Shown piece after piece: positions 1-8,056 of a stretch of DNA of 64,000 bases. Below the pieces are notes generated by a model, which saw only the letters and a program-made list of their open reading frames with translations, did not search any database and was not told the DNA's origin. The stretch covers positions 20,982-84,981 of the forward strand of contig CAMVDV010000007.1 of assembly GCA_947166305.1 (NCBI GenBank). Reading direction: 5' to 3'. The stretch is from an uncultured Prevotellaceae bacterium. GTDB taxonomy: Bacteria; Bacteroidota; Bacteroidia; Bacteroidales; Bacteroidaceae. A program made the position numbers and the translations under genes. The first letter of the stretch is position 1, and every line of letters begins with the position of its first letter.

Positions 1-75
1 GCCGACGGCAAGGTAAGGCCCTTCACTTGCCAGCGCACATGCCTCGACTTCGAGACGGACGAAATACCGTCGTGA
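1..75 (+). CDS. C-terminal fragment of an unidentified protein
   Basis: Frame 1 is open from the first base to a TGA at 73-75 and encodes a 24-residue tail ending DFETDEIPS. It is cut by the window edge and too short for the ORF track. It sits 48 bases before rfbA on the same strand, so it may be the previous gene of the same operon. The tail matches no family I recognise, so no function is proposed. The reading frame could also be chance, since only 24 codons are visible. Confidence 0.45.
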   Translation, partial: ADGKVRPFTCQRTCLDFETDEIPS

Positions 76-123
76 CGCATCAACATCATCCCGATACAAC
101 GAAACAAACAAAAATCAACAACT

Positions 124-1032
124 ATGAAAGGAATCGTTTTGGCAGGAGGCTCGGGAACGCGCCTCTATCCCATCACCAAGGGAATCAGCAAGCAACTCAT
201 GCCCATCTACGACAAGCCGATGATCTACTACCCCATCAGCGTGCTTATGTTAGCCGGCATCCGCGAAATCCTCATCATCTCCACGCCCTTCGACTTGCCC
301 GGCTTCAAGCGTCTGCTGGGCGACGGCAGCGATTACGGCGTGAGCTTCACCTATGCCGAGCAACCCTCGCCCGACGGACTGGCTCAGGCCTTCACCATCG
401 GCGCCGACTTCATTGGCTCGGACAGCGCATGCCTCGTCCTGGGCGACAACATCTTCCAGGGCAACGGCTTCAGCAAAATGCTCCGCGAGGCCGTACGCAC
501 TGCCGAGCAGGACAAGAAGGCCACCGTCTTCGGCTACTGGGTGAACGATCCCGAGCGATACGGCGTGGCCGAGTTCGACAAGCAAGGCAACTGCCTGAGC
601 ATAGAGGAGAAGCCTGAGCACCCGAAGAGCAACTATGCCGTCGTAGGCCTCTACTTCTACCCCAACAAGGTGGTGGACGTGGCGCGGAACATCAAGCCCA
701 GCGCACGCGGAGAGTACGAGATTACCACCGTCAACCAGCAGTTCCTTGCCGACGGCGAACTGAAGGTGCAGACGCTCGGGCGCGGCTTTGCCTGGCTCGA
801 CACGGGCACCTTCGACTCCCTCTCCGAGGCTTCCACCTACATCGAAGTGCTCGAGAAGCGCCAAGGCCTGAAGGTGGGCTGTCTGGAAGGCATCGCCTTC
901 CGCAAGGGATGGATTGACGAAGAGCGGATGCGCCAGTTGGCTCAGCCCATGCTCAAGAACCAATACGGCCAATACCTGCTCAAGGTCATCGACGACGTCA
1001 GGCGCTACGGCACCGACTCCGAAGAACTCTGA
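124..1032 (+). CDS. rfbA: Glucose-1-phosphate thymidylyltransferase RfbA
   Basis: Cytoplasmic nucleotidyltransferase joining dTTP and glucose-1-phosphate to give dTDP-glucose, the first step of dTDP-rhamnose and related sugar pathways for surface polysaccharide. The N-terminal signature [17 protein letters not shown] (residues 8-24) is the nucleotide-binding loop. [26 protein letters not shown] and [13 protein letters not shown] are typical RfbA segments, and the 302-aa length is close to the family norm. The ATG at 124 lies directly before the signature. The usual rfbB, rfbC and rfbD partners are not in the window. A strong hairpin with a T-run follows. Identification is firm. Confidence 0.97.
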   Translation: MKGIVLAGGSGTRLYPITKGISKQLMPIYDKPMIYYPISVLMLAGIREILIISTPFDLPGFKRLLGDGSDYGVSFTYAEQPSPDGLAQAFTIGADFIGSDSACLVLGDNIFQGNGFSKMLREAVRTAEQDKKATVFGYWVNDPERYGVAEFDKQGNCLSIEEKPEHPKSNYAVVGLYFYPNKVVDVARNIKPSARGEYEITTVNQQFLADGELKVQTLGRGFAWLDTGTFDSLSEASTYIEVLEKRQGLKVGCLEGIAFRKGWIDEERMRQLAQPMLKNQYGQYLLKVIDDVRRYGTDSEEL

Positions 1033-1129
1033 CAGCCAAGCCACATAGGGCCTATATGCCCTATAAGGCCCACATGCCTCATTCGGCCTATTCAGCCTAT
1101 TCGGCCCATTAGGCTCATAGGCCAAAAAG
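1033..1129. repeat. Degenerate 9-10 bp filler repeat (GGCCTATTC type)
   Basis: Between the rfbA stop and its terminator the DNA is a run of variants of GGCCTATTC, GCCCTATAAG and GGCCCATTA at 9-10 bp spacing. It contains short inverted pairs such as GGGCCTATATGCCC. The same word family recurs as a hairpin at 58731-58763. No coding potential is evident. Confidence 0.7.
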
Positions 1130-1162
1130 CAGGGCACACCCACAGCGGGTGTGCCCTTTTTT
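1130..1162 (+). terminator. Rho-independent terminator after rfbA
   Basis: Perfect 10-bp stem GGGCACACCC / GGGTGTGCCC with a 5-nt loop, followed by TTTTTT. On the other strand the stem is followed by a shorter T-run, so it may also serve the convergent gene ending at 1196. Confidence 0.9.
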
Positions 1163-1195
1163 AATGCGAGAGCCCTTCTTATGAAAGGGGAGGCC

Positions 1196-2410
1196 TCAAG
1201 GCCCTTGCTTGATGCTGGCCGAGACAACGGCCGTCCCAGACTTTTCGTATGTGCCGTCCACCCTGATGCCTCGCGAGCCGGAGCCTGTGTTGGCCACGCG
1301 CACCGTGCCCGCCGTGACGTAGAGATTGCCTTTCACTCTGATGCCAGCGCAGCGCGTCTCTTCCTCAGTGATGGGGTCTTCGTACATGTCGCCCGTGGCG
1401 CGTATCTGGATGAGCGTCGGGTTGTTGTCCTCATTGATGGTGAGGTTGCCCGCCACCTGAATGCCTCGGCTGCCGGCACCGCTGGCCGTGATGTTGAACG
1501 TGCCGCCGCTGATGACCATGTCGGCCGGAGCCTTTATGCCCTTCGTGTCGTCGGCTGCCGCAGCAATGGTGAGGCTTCCGCCGTTGATGAAGGTCAGTCC
1601 GTTGTTTTCTTTGTCAGGGTCAGGCGTCACATCGTCGTCGAGAGTCTTTATCTCCACCTGTATGCCGTCGCCCATCTGCCCGCTGATGTTCAGCGTGCCG
1701 CCGTTCATCTTGAAGTATTGGCCGATGTGCATGGCATCGGAGGCAGCACCATTGACGGTGATGCGGCCCGTGCTCTTCTTCAGCAGCAGGTACTCCTTGG
1801 TGGCAATGCCGTGCTTTGCGTTGCCCGTCACCGTGAGCGAACCGCCGCCGCTCACTTCCAGGTGCCCCTTGCAGTAGAGGGCTGCCTTCTGCAATCCCCC
1901 GGCCATGTCGGCCAGCACGTTCTCCGTGCCGTTCACAAGGATGAGGTCGACGCGCTTGCCGCACTGGATGTCGATGGCCGCACCGCGCTGGCTTACCAGG
2001 TTGACACCGTTGAGATAGAACTTACACTTGAGCGGTCCGTCGTAGGTGAGCGAGCCGTCAGGACTCTCGCCCTGCACCACGAACTCCAGCTCGTCCGCCG
2101 TGTTCGTGCTCACCAAGTTGACATGGGCCGCATCCACGCTGGCTGTCACGCCAGGCGCATGGCCCAGGTCCACCATCGCCGTGTCGCCCGCAAAGGTGAC
2201 GCTCACGGTGTGAATGACTTTGATGCTGTCCACCGTGCTCACACTAAAGGTGTTGTCGCCCACGGTGAGGGTCTCGCCGTCGTCCGAGACCAGCAGTTCG
2301 GAGGTGGTGAAGCGTTGGCTATCCTCACCACTCCAGATGCGTATCTGCTCCTGAGCCAGCATTGTGTCGGCACAAGCCAAGAGCAGAGAGCAGAGAAATA
2401 CTTTCCTCAT
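1196..2410 (-). CDS. Secreted carbohydrate-binding beta-helix protein (DUF4353/Cthe_2159-like)
   Basis: 404-aa exported protein. Residues 1-19 form a signal peptide (MRKVFLCSLLLACADTMLA, then Q). The rest is a chain of short repeated beta-strand turns, for example GGSLTVTGNAKHGIATKEYLLLK, GGTLNISGQMGDGIQ and GGTFNITASGAGSRGIQVAG. This is the pattern of the DUF4353 right-handed beta-helix family, whose founding member Cthe_2159 binds polygalacturonate. It is the last gene of a five-gene minus-strand operon with a VTC-like polyphosphate polymerase and DUF4956, an association I recall for this family. The ligand is unknown. The long opposite-strand ORF over it is a shadow. Confidence 0.85.
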   Translation of the reverse strand: MRKVFLCSLLLACADTMLAQEQIRIWSGEDSQRFTTSELLVSDDGETLTVGDNTFSVSTVDSIKVIHTVSVTFAGDTAMVDLGHAPGVTASVDAAHVNLVSTNTADELEFVVQGESPDGSLTYDGPLKCKFYLNGVNLVSQRGAAIDIQCGKRVDLILVNGTENVLADMAGGLQKAALYCKGHLEVSGGGSLTVTGNAKHGIATKEYLLLKKSTGRITVNGAASDAMHIGQYFKMNGGTLNISGQMGDGIQVEIKTLDDDVTPDPDKENNGLTFINGGSLTIAAAADDTKGIKAPADMVISGGTFNITASGAGSRGIQVAGNLTINEDNNPTLIQIRATGDMYEDPITEEETRCAGIRVKGNLYVTAGTVRVANTGSGSRGIRVDGTYEKSGTAVVSASIKQGP

Positions 2411-2464
2411 TGTCTTCTTTCGTTAGTTGATGTCTTCCGTAAGGGGGCTTTCCTGCCCGAACCC

Positions 2465-2920
2465 TTACTTCCTGACTTTGATTGTCTTCTCGCCCAGACG
2501 TACAACATAGACGCCTGCGGGCAGTCCCTCAAGGCTGATGTTGGCGCCCTTCTTCACGTTGGCGACGCTCACCAGTGCCCCGTTTGTGCTAAAGACACGG
2601 AGCAGCCCGTCGCTTCCTACAGCCAGTTTGCCCTCGCCGAAGGCCAGTTCGTCCGTCTGCTCGGGCAGTGCCTCGATAGCCGTAGCGTCGTCTGTCCAGC
2701 CGAACGTTATCTTTCCCAGAGCGGAGATGGGGATTGTGACGCTACCCTCGTCCGTCGTCACCACCATCTTGCTGTCCTCGAAGGAGATTCTCTGCACGAT
2801 GGGCAACGGAATGATTTGCTCCGAGCCTGTAGTGCCAATGCTGATGGTCCTTGTGTCGTCGGCCATCATCGTGCCACCCAACATCATGAGAAGGGCAGCC
2901 AGAATGTTTCTTGTCTTCAT
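2465..2920 (-). CDS. Small secreted protein with type IX-like C-terminal sorting tail
   Basis: 151-aa protein with a signal peptide (MKTRNILAALLMMLGGTMMA). Its C-terminal domain VKKGANISLEGLPAGVYVVR plus a basic end KTIKVRK has the fold signature of T9SS type A sorting or Por-secretion tails common in Prevotella and Porphyromonas. The middle, with QRISFEDSKMVVTTDEG, looks like the short beta domain that often precedes such tails. It lies between the DUF2490 and DUF4353 genes, 54 bp before the latter, so it is probably co-expressed and co-exported. No catalytic motif is seen and the function is unknown. An AT-rich palindrome sits directly before its ATG. Confidence 0.8.
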   Translation of the reverse strand: MKTRNILAALLMMLGGTMMADDTRTISIGTTGSEQIIPLPIVQRISFEDSKMVVTTDEGSVTIPISALGKITFGWTDDATAIEALPEQTDELAFGEGKLAVGSDGLLRVFSTNGALVSVANVKKGANISLEGLPAGVYVVRLGEKTIKVRK

Positions 2921-2923
2921 ACC

Positions 2924-2950
2924 TTAACTATTATATATATAATGTATATG
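2924..2950 (-). promoter_or_regulatory. AT-rich palindromic leader before the start codon
   Basis: Read on the minus strand, ACATTATATATATAATAGT lies within 10 bases of the ATG at 2920. Similar TATATAAT words precede the start codons at 13735, 25960, 39889 and 46182. It may be a translation-initiation or short hairpin leader element. The role is inferred. Confidence 0.4.
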
Positions 2951-2984
2951 TGTTTTGCAAATAACTCTGCGGGATGCGAGCGCA

Positions 2985-3854
2985 TCAGAAGCTGAATTTG
3001 TACCCTACGTTTATGGCGTGTCGCTTCTCATCCTGCCGCACGACCTCGTTATCCTCAATGTCATAGACATAGAAGGTGGCGATATATGCCAGGGACACCT
3101 CGTGCTTCTTGCGGAACTTATAGGAGCATCCGGCACTGGCGCGCACCTTTTGGAGCAACATGTGGTCGCCTACGCTGACACTGTTGTGCGTCTCGGCCGA
3201 AACGAAGGGCGTGAAGGGGAAACGCTTCTTGTCGTACTCTATCTTTATGCGTGAGCGGAGCACCTGATCGGTGAGCCCCGGCTTCAGTTCCGACTCTTCC
3301 TCATAGGTATCTTCGGGCACGATGTATTCAATTTCGTTCCAGTCTTCGTCGAAATCAAGGTGCTTCACATAGGTCGTACGGTATTTCTGTTTGGTGACAT
3401 AGCGTGCCCTGCTGCGTGTCTGCTGATAGCGTTCGCGCAGAGAGACCTTGAGCCATCCCAGGAACTTCACGCTGCCCGTGGCCTCGGCGTAGAAGCGATG
3501 GCGCGGAAACCAGTACTGTGGCGTGAAATTATAACCGACGGTCCACTCGTCGTCGCCTTCCGTTCCTTCGTTCTTGTCCTTGCGTTTGTCCGGCCGGCAA
3601 GTGTAGAGGAAGTTATAACCCACGCCGAGCTTGAGGAACTTGAAGGGCTTGTAGCTCGTGCTGAGCCCTGCCGAGAAGCGCGACTTGTTCTGGGCTCTGT
3701 ACTCAAGGTCGAGCCCTACGTCCCACTTCTTCGTGATGGACTTCTCCAACCCCAGTTCCGTCCAGACGCCCACGTCGTCGTCTTCCGCCATCATGCAAGG
3801 CACGAAGTGCGGAAGAAAAAGCAGCAGGGCAAGTAAGGGCAGGCGATGTTTCAT
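2985..3854 (-). CDS. DUF2490 family outer-membrane beta-barrel protein
   Basis: 289 aa with a signal peptide (residues 1-23, ending PCMMA). It starts with GVWTELGLEKSITKKWDVGL, the typical DUF2490 opening. Alternating amphipathic strands follow (LEYRAQNKSRFSAGLSTSYK, KFLKLGVGYNFLY) and the protein ends in aromatic GYKFSF, as expected of an outer-membrane barrel. The ATG overlaps the stop of the upstream DUF4956 gene by four bases (ATGA), so the two are probably translationally coupled. In context it may be the outer-membrane component of the envelope system in this operon. The transported substrate, if any, is unknown. Confidence 0.88.
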   Translation of the reverse strand: MKHRLPLLALLLFLPHFVPCMMAEDDDVGVWTELGLEKSITKKWDVGLDLEYRAQNKSRFSAGLSTSYKPFKFLKLGVGYNFLYTCRPDKRKDKNEGTEGDDEWTVGYNFTPQYWFPRHRFYAEATGSVKFLGWLKVSLRERYQQTRSRARYVTKQKYRTTYVKHLDFDEDWNEIEYIVPEDTYEEESELKPGLTDQVLRSRIKIEYDKKRFPFTPFVSAETHNSVSVGDHMLLQKVRASAGCSYKFRKKHEVSLAYIATFYVYDIEDNEVVRQDEKRHAINVGYKFSF

Positions 3855-4567
3855 AGACGAGGCATCTTTGTCATTTCTTCAATACTGTTCCCACGGTCGG
3901 CAGGCTCGTCGTAGAAGATGCGGATGAGGCAGGCATCCTTCAGGAAGTCCACGAGTCCTATCTCGATGCGGTCAATCTTCAGGCCCGTACGCTTCTCCAG
4001 GTCGGCGATAAGCTCGGCGCGTTTGTCGGGAGCGATGAGGCTTACGTTGTCATACTTAATATACTTGCTGCAGGAATTGCTCACGAGCTTGCTGCTCTCG
4101 AAGAGCCATGCCATGCCGAGGAATACGAGGTTGACGAAGACGATGGTGACGATGCCGAAGCCATCCCAGTAGTCTGCCTTGGGATGATACTCGGCCCGTC
4201 CGAGCGCATTCACCACGCTCAGGGCGATGAGCATGAAGAGATATGTCATCTCACGAATGGGCACAGCCTCCGTACGGAAGCGCATGATGCCGAAGATGGC
4301 GAACAGTCCCATGGCGGCACCTATGTTCATGCCGTCGCCTTCCATCAGGCTTACGAGCAGGAAGATGCTCATGGACATGAGGATGAAGATGAACATATAG
4401 TCGCGTCGATGGCTTCGTGGGAAATAGAAGCAGCGCGCTATGAGTGTGACGGAGATGAGGTTGACCACAAAGCGCATCACCAGCGAGATGAAGTGCTGTG
4501 GGTCGAAGAGGGTGAGGCCTATCAGATTGCCCAGATCGTAGTTTATTTGCTGAAAGAATTCCATCAT
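3851..4567 (-). CDS. DUF4956 family inner-membrane protein
   Basis: 238-aa protein with about five transmembrane segments, for example FISLVMRFVVNLISVTLIA near residue 28, YMFIFILMSMSIFLLVSLM near 57, MTYLFMLIALSVVNAL near 107 and VTIVFVNLVFLGMAWLF near 138. A cytosolic C-terminal domain follows (KRTGLKIDRIEIGLVDFLKD). IGAAMGLFAIFGIMRFRTE is the characteristic DUF4956 core. The family is commonly encoded beside VTC-type polyphosphate polymerases, as here, where the polymerase gene ends 31 bp upstream. It is presumably a membrane partner of that enzyme, but its activity has not been established. Confidence 0.9.
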   Translation of the reverse strand: MMEFFQQINYDLGNLIGLTLFDPQHFISLVMRFVVNLISVTLIARCFYFPRSHRRDYMFIFILMSMSIFLLVSLMEGDGMNIGAAMGLFAIFGIMRFRTEAVPIREMTYLFMLIALSVVNALGRAEYHPKADYWDGFGIVTIVFVNLVFLGMAWLFESSKLVSNSCSKYIKYDNVSLIAPDKRAELIADLEKRTGLKIDRIEIGLVDFLKDACLIRIFYDEPADRGNSIEEMTKMPRL

Positions 4568-4598
4568 AGGTTATTTGTTTTGCTTTATGTTTATTTCT

Positions 4599-5375
4599 TT
4601 ATCCTTGTAGTCTTTGTCCGGCAAGCTTGCTGAATGTGACGAGCCGCTCGCGGAAGTTGTTCTTCTTGATGCCTTTGTTTGTCAGGACTGTGCCGATGCA
4701 GTATTTGCTGAAGCCGCTAGGCTTGATGCGGAGCTCGCGGAGGATGTCGAGCACAGGGCTGTAGACGTTGCCGTCACGTTTCAGCTCTACGATGACAAGC
4801 CCCCCGACGTTTGCGTCGCTGCCCGTCTCCAGGTTGTGGAACTGGACGTCGTAGTCGATGGTGAGGCGTTCGGTCTTGCCGTAGTTGACGAGCGTGATGC
4901 GGTGGAACTGGTTGCGGACTGTGGGGTGGAGGTCTGCGAGGCTGAGTTTGACACGCTCTTGGAGGAACTCTTCATTGCCGTTCCCTCCCGTTATCTCCTG
5001 GCTTGGCACCTCCACTCTCTTCTTCTTCGTGCGGCCGTGATTGTTCTTCGTCTTCACCTCGAGGAAGGTGGTGTTGCTGTCCATGTAAGTGCGGACGCGC
5101 ACCTTTTGCCTCGGGCTTCGGCCGTTGTGGTGTGTCAGATAGAAGATATGCCCTTCGGTGTCCCAGTACGTCGTCATGTAGTTTGCCACCATGCTTCCGT
5201 TGAGCAGCTGGGCATAGTACTTTCCTTGCGCCAATTCCAACAGGCGGGCGAGCGTCTGCTTGTTGGTCACGAACTTTGTGTCCGTTCGGTTCATGAGACG
5301 TATCTCCTTCATTTCCTCCAGCGTGATGGGCTTCAGATTGGCAAGAAGAGCGTCTATGCGGGCGTCTATATCCAT
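4599..5375 (-). CDS. VTC-type polyphosphate polymerase domain protein
   Basis: Tunnel-fold protein of the VTC/polyphosphate polymerase superfamily, about 258 aa from the chosen start. The ordered motifs RTDTKFVTNKQTL, YYAQLLNG, TTYWDTEGHIFYLTHHNGR, KVRVRTYMDSNTTFLEVKTK, RLTIDYDV and GLVIVELKRDG give the basic and acidic tunnel residues of the family. The ORF track begins at 5456. However, a TACATTTG -7 box at 5397-5404 puts transcription start near 5390, so translation must start at MDIDARID (5375) or MQKKMDID (5387). It heads the envelope operon. Polyphosphate synthesis is inferred from the family; another anionic polymer cannot be excluded. Confidence 0.88.
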   Translation of the reverse strand: MDIDARIDALLANLKPITLEEMKEIRLMNRTDTKFVTNKQTLARLLELAQGKYYAQLLNGSMVANYMTTYWDTEGHIFYLTHHNGRSPRQKVRVRTYMDSNTTFLEVKTKNNHGRTKKKRVEVPSQEITGGNGNEEFLQERVKLSLADLHPTVRNQFHRITLVNYGKTERLTIDYDVQFHNLETGSDANVGGLVIVELKRDGNVYSPVLDILRELRIKPSGFSKYCIGTVLTNKGIKKNNFRERLVTFSKLAGQRLQG

Positions 5376-5396
5376 CTTTTTTTGCATTCTTCGGTA

Positions 5397-5404
5397 CAAA
5401 TGTA
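5397..5404 (-). promoter_or_regulatory. Promoter -7 box of the VTC/DUF4956 operon
   Basis: TACATTTG on the minus strand matches the Bacteroidetes TAnnTTTG box and fixes the start of the first gene downstream of 5390. Confidence 0.75.
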
Positions 5405-5434
5405 GGTTTTTTTTCGTAAATATGGACGTGTTGC

Positions 5435-5465
5435 TTTGTTTTTTTAACAAAAACATATACTTTTG
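5435..5465 (+). promoter_or_regulatory. Promoter of frr-rsgA
   Basis: TTTG at 5435-5438 and TACTTTTG at 5458-5465 are separated by 19 bp. This is the textbook Bacteroidetes -33/-7 arrangement, 53 bp before the frr ATG. Confidence 0.85.
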
Positions 5466-5517
5466 CTAAAGAAATACTACGAAAAGTTAAGTTTCAAACC
5501 ACTTAAATCAAACAAAT

Positions 5518-6078
5518 ATGATTGACGTTAAGGAAACCCTCGGTCTGGCCGAGGAGAAGATGGAAGAGGCAGTGATGTACCTCGAAGAGGCTTTGGCGCA
5601 CATCCGCGCAGGCAAGGCCAACGTGAAGATTCTTGATGGCATCCGTGTGGACAGCTACGGCAGTCTGGTGCCGCTGAACCAGGTTGCGGCCGTCAACGCT
5701 CCCGATGCGCGCTCCATCACTATCAAGCCTTGGGACAAGAGTATGTTCCGCCCCATCGAGAAGGCTATCATAGACAGCAACGTGGGCATCACTCCCGAGA
5801 ACAACGGCGAGATTATCCGCCTGGGCATCCCGCCCCTGACGGAGGAAAGGCGCAAGCAACTTGTCAAGCAGTGCGGCAAGGAGGCGGAGCAAGCCAAGGT
5901 GAGTGTGCGCAACACGCGCCGCGAAATCATCGAAAAGCTGAAGAAGGGCATCAAGGACGGCCTTTCGGAGGACCTGGAAAAGGACGCCGAGGCCGACATG
6001 CAGAAGATGCATGACAAGTTCATCAAGAAGGTCGACGAGCTGTACGCCGCTAAGGAAAAGGAGATAATGACCGTCTGA
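5518..6078 (+). CDS. frr: Ribosome recycling factor
   Basis: Cytoplasmic translation factor that, with EF-G, splits post-termination ribosomes. It is 186 aa, the standard length. Family features are [30 protein letters not shown] at the N-terminus, [20 protein letters not shown] and the [32 protein letters not shown] segment of the long helical domain. It is preceded by a well-formed promoter. Its TGA overlaps the ATG of rsgA by one base (TGATG), so the pair is transcribed and probably translated together, both acting on ribosomes. Identification is firm. Confidence 0.98.
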   Translation: MIDVKETLGLAEEKMEEAVMYLEEALAHIRAGKANVKILDGIRVDSYGSLVPLNQVAAVNAPDARSITIKPWDKSMFRPIEKAIIDSNVGITPENNGEIIRLGIPPLTEERRKQLVKQCGKEAEQAKVSVRNTRREIIEKLKKGIKDGLSEDLEKDAEADMQKMHDKFIKKVDELYAAKEKEIMTV

Positions 6079-7013
6079 TGCGCGGCCTTGTCGTTAGGAC
6101 CACCGGCAGTTGGTACACCGTTAGGACAGATGGCGGCGCGCTGCTCGACTGCAAGGTGAAGGGTTCGTTCCGGCTCAAAGGCATCAGGAGCACCAACCCC
6201 GTTGCCGTGGGCGACCGCGTGAGCGTGGTGCCTGGCGCCGACGGGCAGACTGCGCTGATCGACGGCATTGAGGACCGCCGGAACTACATCATCCGTAAGG
6301 CCTCCAACCTGTCGAAGCAGAGCCACATCATCGCAGCCAATGTGGACATGGCGGCTTTGATTGTCACCATCGCCCACCCCGAGACGAGCACTACCTTCAT
6401 TGACCGCTTCCTGGCAAGCGCCGAGGCGTATCGCGTCCCCGTGCTCCTTGTCTTCAACAAGGCCGACCTCTATGGGCCGGAAGAGCAGAGGCTGCTCGAG
6501 CAAACGATGGCGCTCTACCAGGGCATAGGCTACACCTGTCTGTCCTGCTCGGCCGAGACCGGCAGCGGCATCGACGCGCTGCGGGCGGAGCTGACGGGCA
6601 GGACGACCCTGCTGAGCGGCAACAGCGGCGTGGGGAAGAGCACACTGCTCAACCTGCTGGTGCCCGATGCGGAGGCAAAGACCGCCGAAATCAGCGCGGC
6701 TCACGACTCGGGGATGCACACCACCACCTTCTCGCAGATGTACTTCATGGCAGAGGGCGGTTCGCTCATCGACACGCCGGGCATCAAGGGATTCGGCACG
6801 TTCGACATGGAGCCGGAAGAGGTCTCGCACTACTTCCGCGAGATATTCCGCACGTCGGAAAACTGTCGGTTCGGCAACTGCACGCACACCCACGAGCCGG
6901 GCTGCGCCGTCCTCGAGGCCGTGGCCAACGGGACGATTGCCGAAACGCGCTTCGCCAGCTACCTATCCATGCTCGAGGACAAGGAGGAGGGCAAGTACCG
7001 AAGCGCATTCTGA
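6078..7013 (+). CDS. rsgA: Small ribosomal subunit biogenesis GTPase RsgA
   Basis: Circularly permuted GTPase that checks late 30S maturation. The order is an N-terminal OB domain (residues 1-75), then G4 FNKADLYG, G5 [11 protein letters not shown]1 [15 protein letters not shown] and G3 DTPG. A C-terminal zinc motif follows, with Cys-x4-Cys-x-His-x5-Cys visible in [14 protein letters not shown]. This permuted order is diagnostic, and 311 aa is normal. The start codon overlaps the frr stop. A 22-bp repeat array begins 10 bases after its stop codon. Confidence 0.97.
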   Translation: MRGLVVRTTGSWYTVRTDGGALLDCKVKGSFRLKGIRSTNPVAVGDRVSVVPGADGQTALIDGIEDRRNYIIRKASNLSKQSHIIAANVDMAALIVTIAHPETSTTFIDRFLASAEAYRVPVLLVFNKADLYGPEEQRLLEQTMALYQGIGYTCLSCSAETGSGIDALRAELTGRTTLLSGNSGVGKSTLLNLLVPDAEAKTAEISAAHDSGMHTTTFSQMYFMAEGGSLIDTPGIKGFGTFDMEPEEVSHYFREIFRTSENCRFGNCTHTHEPGCAVLEAVANGTIAETRFASYLSMLEDKEEGKYRSAF

Positions 7014-7022
7014 CAGGCGATG

Positions 7023-7095
7023 TCCGTTGCTTCATCATCATGAAGCAATTGCTGCATCATGTATAAGCAATTGCTGCAACATGATGAAGCAATGA
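7023..7095. repeat. 22-bp tandem array A1 (GCAATTGCTGCATCATG type)
   Basis: Three 22-bp units (7023, 7045, 7067) plus a partial fourth at 7089. GCAATT or GCAATG recurs at 7045, 7067 and 7089, exactly 22 bp apart. The unit contains the palindrome GCAATTGC. The first unit forms an 8-bp hairpin, TTGCTTCA / TGAAGCAA, at 7027-7048. The array fills the rsgA-argB spacer. Confidence 0.85.
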
Positions 7096-7136
7096 GAACC
7101 CTACAGGGTTTTGGGAAAGACAAAATGCTGAAGAAA

Positions 7137-7937
7137 ATGGAAAAGCTTAATGTCATAAAGGTAGGAGGCGGCGTAGTGGAGAATGCCGCCTCGCTCAGTT
7201 TGCTCCTGGAGCAGTTCGCGCAGATGCCCGGCCGCAAGGTCCTGGTGCATGGCGGCGGACGGTTGGCCACGTCGGTGGCAGCCAGCCTCGGCATCGAGAG
7301 CCGCATGGTGGGCGGACGGCGCATTACCGACGAGGAGATGCTCCGCGTGGTGACGATGGTCTATGGCGGCCTCGTGAACAAGAACATCGTGGCCGGACTG
7401 CAGGCAAAGGGCGTCGCTGCCATCGGGCTGACGGGCGCCGACGGCGACATCATCCGCAGCCATCGCCGGCCACCCAAGCGCGTCAGGATGGACAACGGCA
7501 CGGAGCAGACGGTGGACTTCGGTTTCGTGGGCGACGTCGACAAAGTGGATGCCGGGCTTCTCTCCCAGCTCATCGAGGCCGGACGCGTGCCCGTCATCGC
7601 TCCACTCACGCACGACGGCCGGGGGAATATCCTCAACACCAATGCCGACACCATCGCCTCGTCCGTAGCCATCGCCCTCGCCGAGCACTACGACACCACG
7701 CTCACCTTCTGCTTCGAAAAGGCCGGAGTGCTCCGCGATGCCGACGACGACGGCAGTGTCATCCCGCTCATCACGGAGGAACAGGCTGCCGGACTCGTCC
7801 GCGACGGCATCATCTCCGGCGGCATGATACCGAAGATAGAGAACGCCTTCAGTGCCATCCGCAGGGGCGTCGGGCAGGTCGTCATCACACACTCCGAGGA
7901 CATCGGCGGACATCACGGAACGATGTTGAAAAGTTGA
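7137..7937 (+). CDS. argB: Acetylglutamate kinase (ArgB)
   Basis: Amino-acid kinase of arginine biosynthesis that phosphorylates N-acetylglutamate (or the N-succinyl form that some Bacteroidetes use). VIKVGGGVVENAASL is the ATP-binding lysine region, VLVHGGGRLAT the substrate glycine loop, and NTNADTIASSVAIAL plus GGMIPKIENAFSAI the C-terminal ATP site. The ORF track starts at 7059 inside a repeat array; the homologous part begins at MEKLNVIKVGG, so 7137 is chosen (7125 is possible), giving 266 aa. No other arg gene is adjacent. The repeat-filled leader could affect expression, but no classic arginine operator is visible. Confidence 0.95.
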   Translation: MEKLNVIKVGGGVVENAASLSLLLEQFAQMPGRKVLVHGGGRLATSVAASLGIESRMVGGRRITDEEMLRVVTMVYGGLVNKNIVAGLQAKGVAAIGLTGADGDIIRSHRRPPKRVRMDNGTEQTVDFGFVGDVDKVDAGLLSQLIEAGRVPVIAPLTHDGRGNILNTNADTIASSVAIALAEHYDTTLTFCFEKAGVLRDADDDGSVIPLITEEQAAGLVRDGIISGGMIPKIENAFSAIRRGVGQVVITHSEDIGGHHGTMLKS

Positions 7938-7975
7938 AAAGTTAAAAGGTTAAAAAGTTAAAAGGGGAAACATTA
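7932..7975. repeat. GTTAAAAG 8-9 bp filler repeat
   Basis: Tandem variants of GTTAAAAG (GTTGAAAA, GTTAAAAG, GTTAAAAA) start at the last codon of argB and fill the spacer. The same family occurs at 48465-48530 and, in both orientations, at 56262-56350. Confidence 0.75.
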
Positions 7976-8015
7976 ACCCCCCAAGCCCTCACCTCAAAAA
8001 AAATTCACCCTTACC

Positions 8016-8043
8016 TGTAACTTTTTGCGTGCTGAATCGTCTA
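8016..8043 (+). promoter_or_regulatory. Predicted ECF-type autoregulated promoter
   Basis: TGTAAC (8016-8021) and CGTCTA (8038-8043) are separated by 16 bp and lie just before the sigma-factor ATG at 8057. This is the usual form of an ECF -35/-10 pair and suggests that the sigma factor transcribes its own operon. Confidence 0.55.
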
Positions 8044-8056
8044 TATTAACAGAGAG

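Noticed and set aside
1151-2995. 614-aa plus-strand ORF
   Set aside because: Antisense shadow of two secreted-protein genes with clear signal peptides; composition is Arg/His/Val-rich and matches no family.
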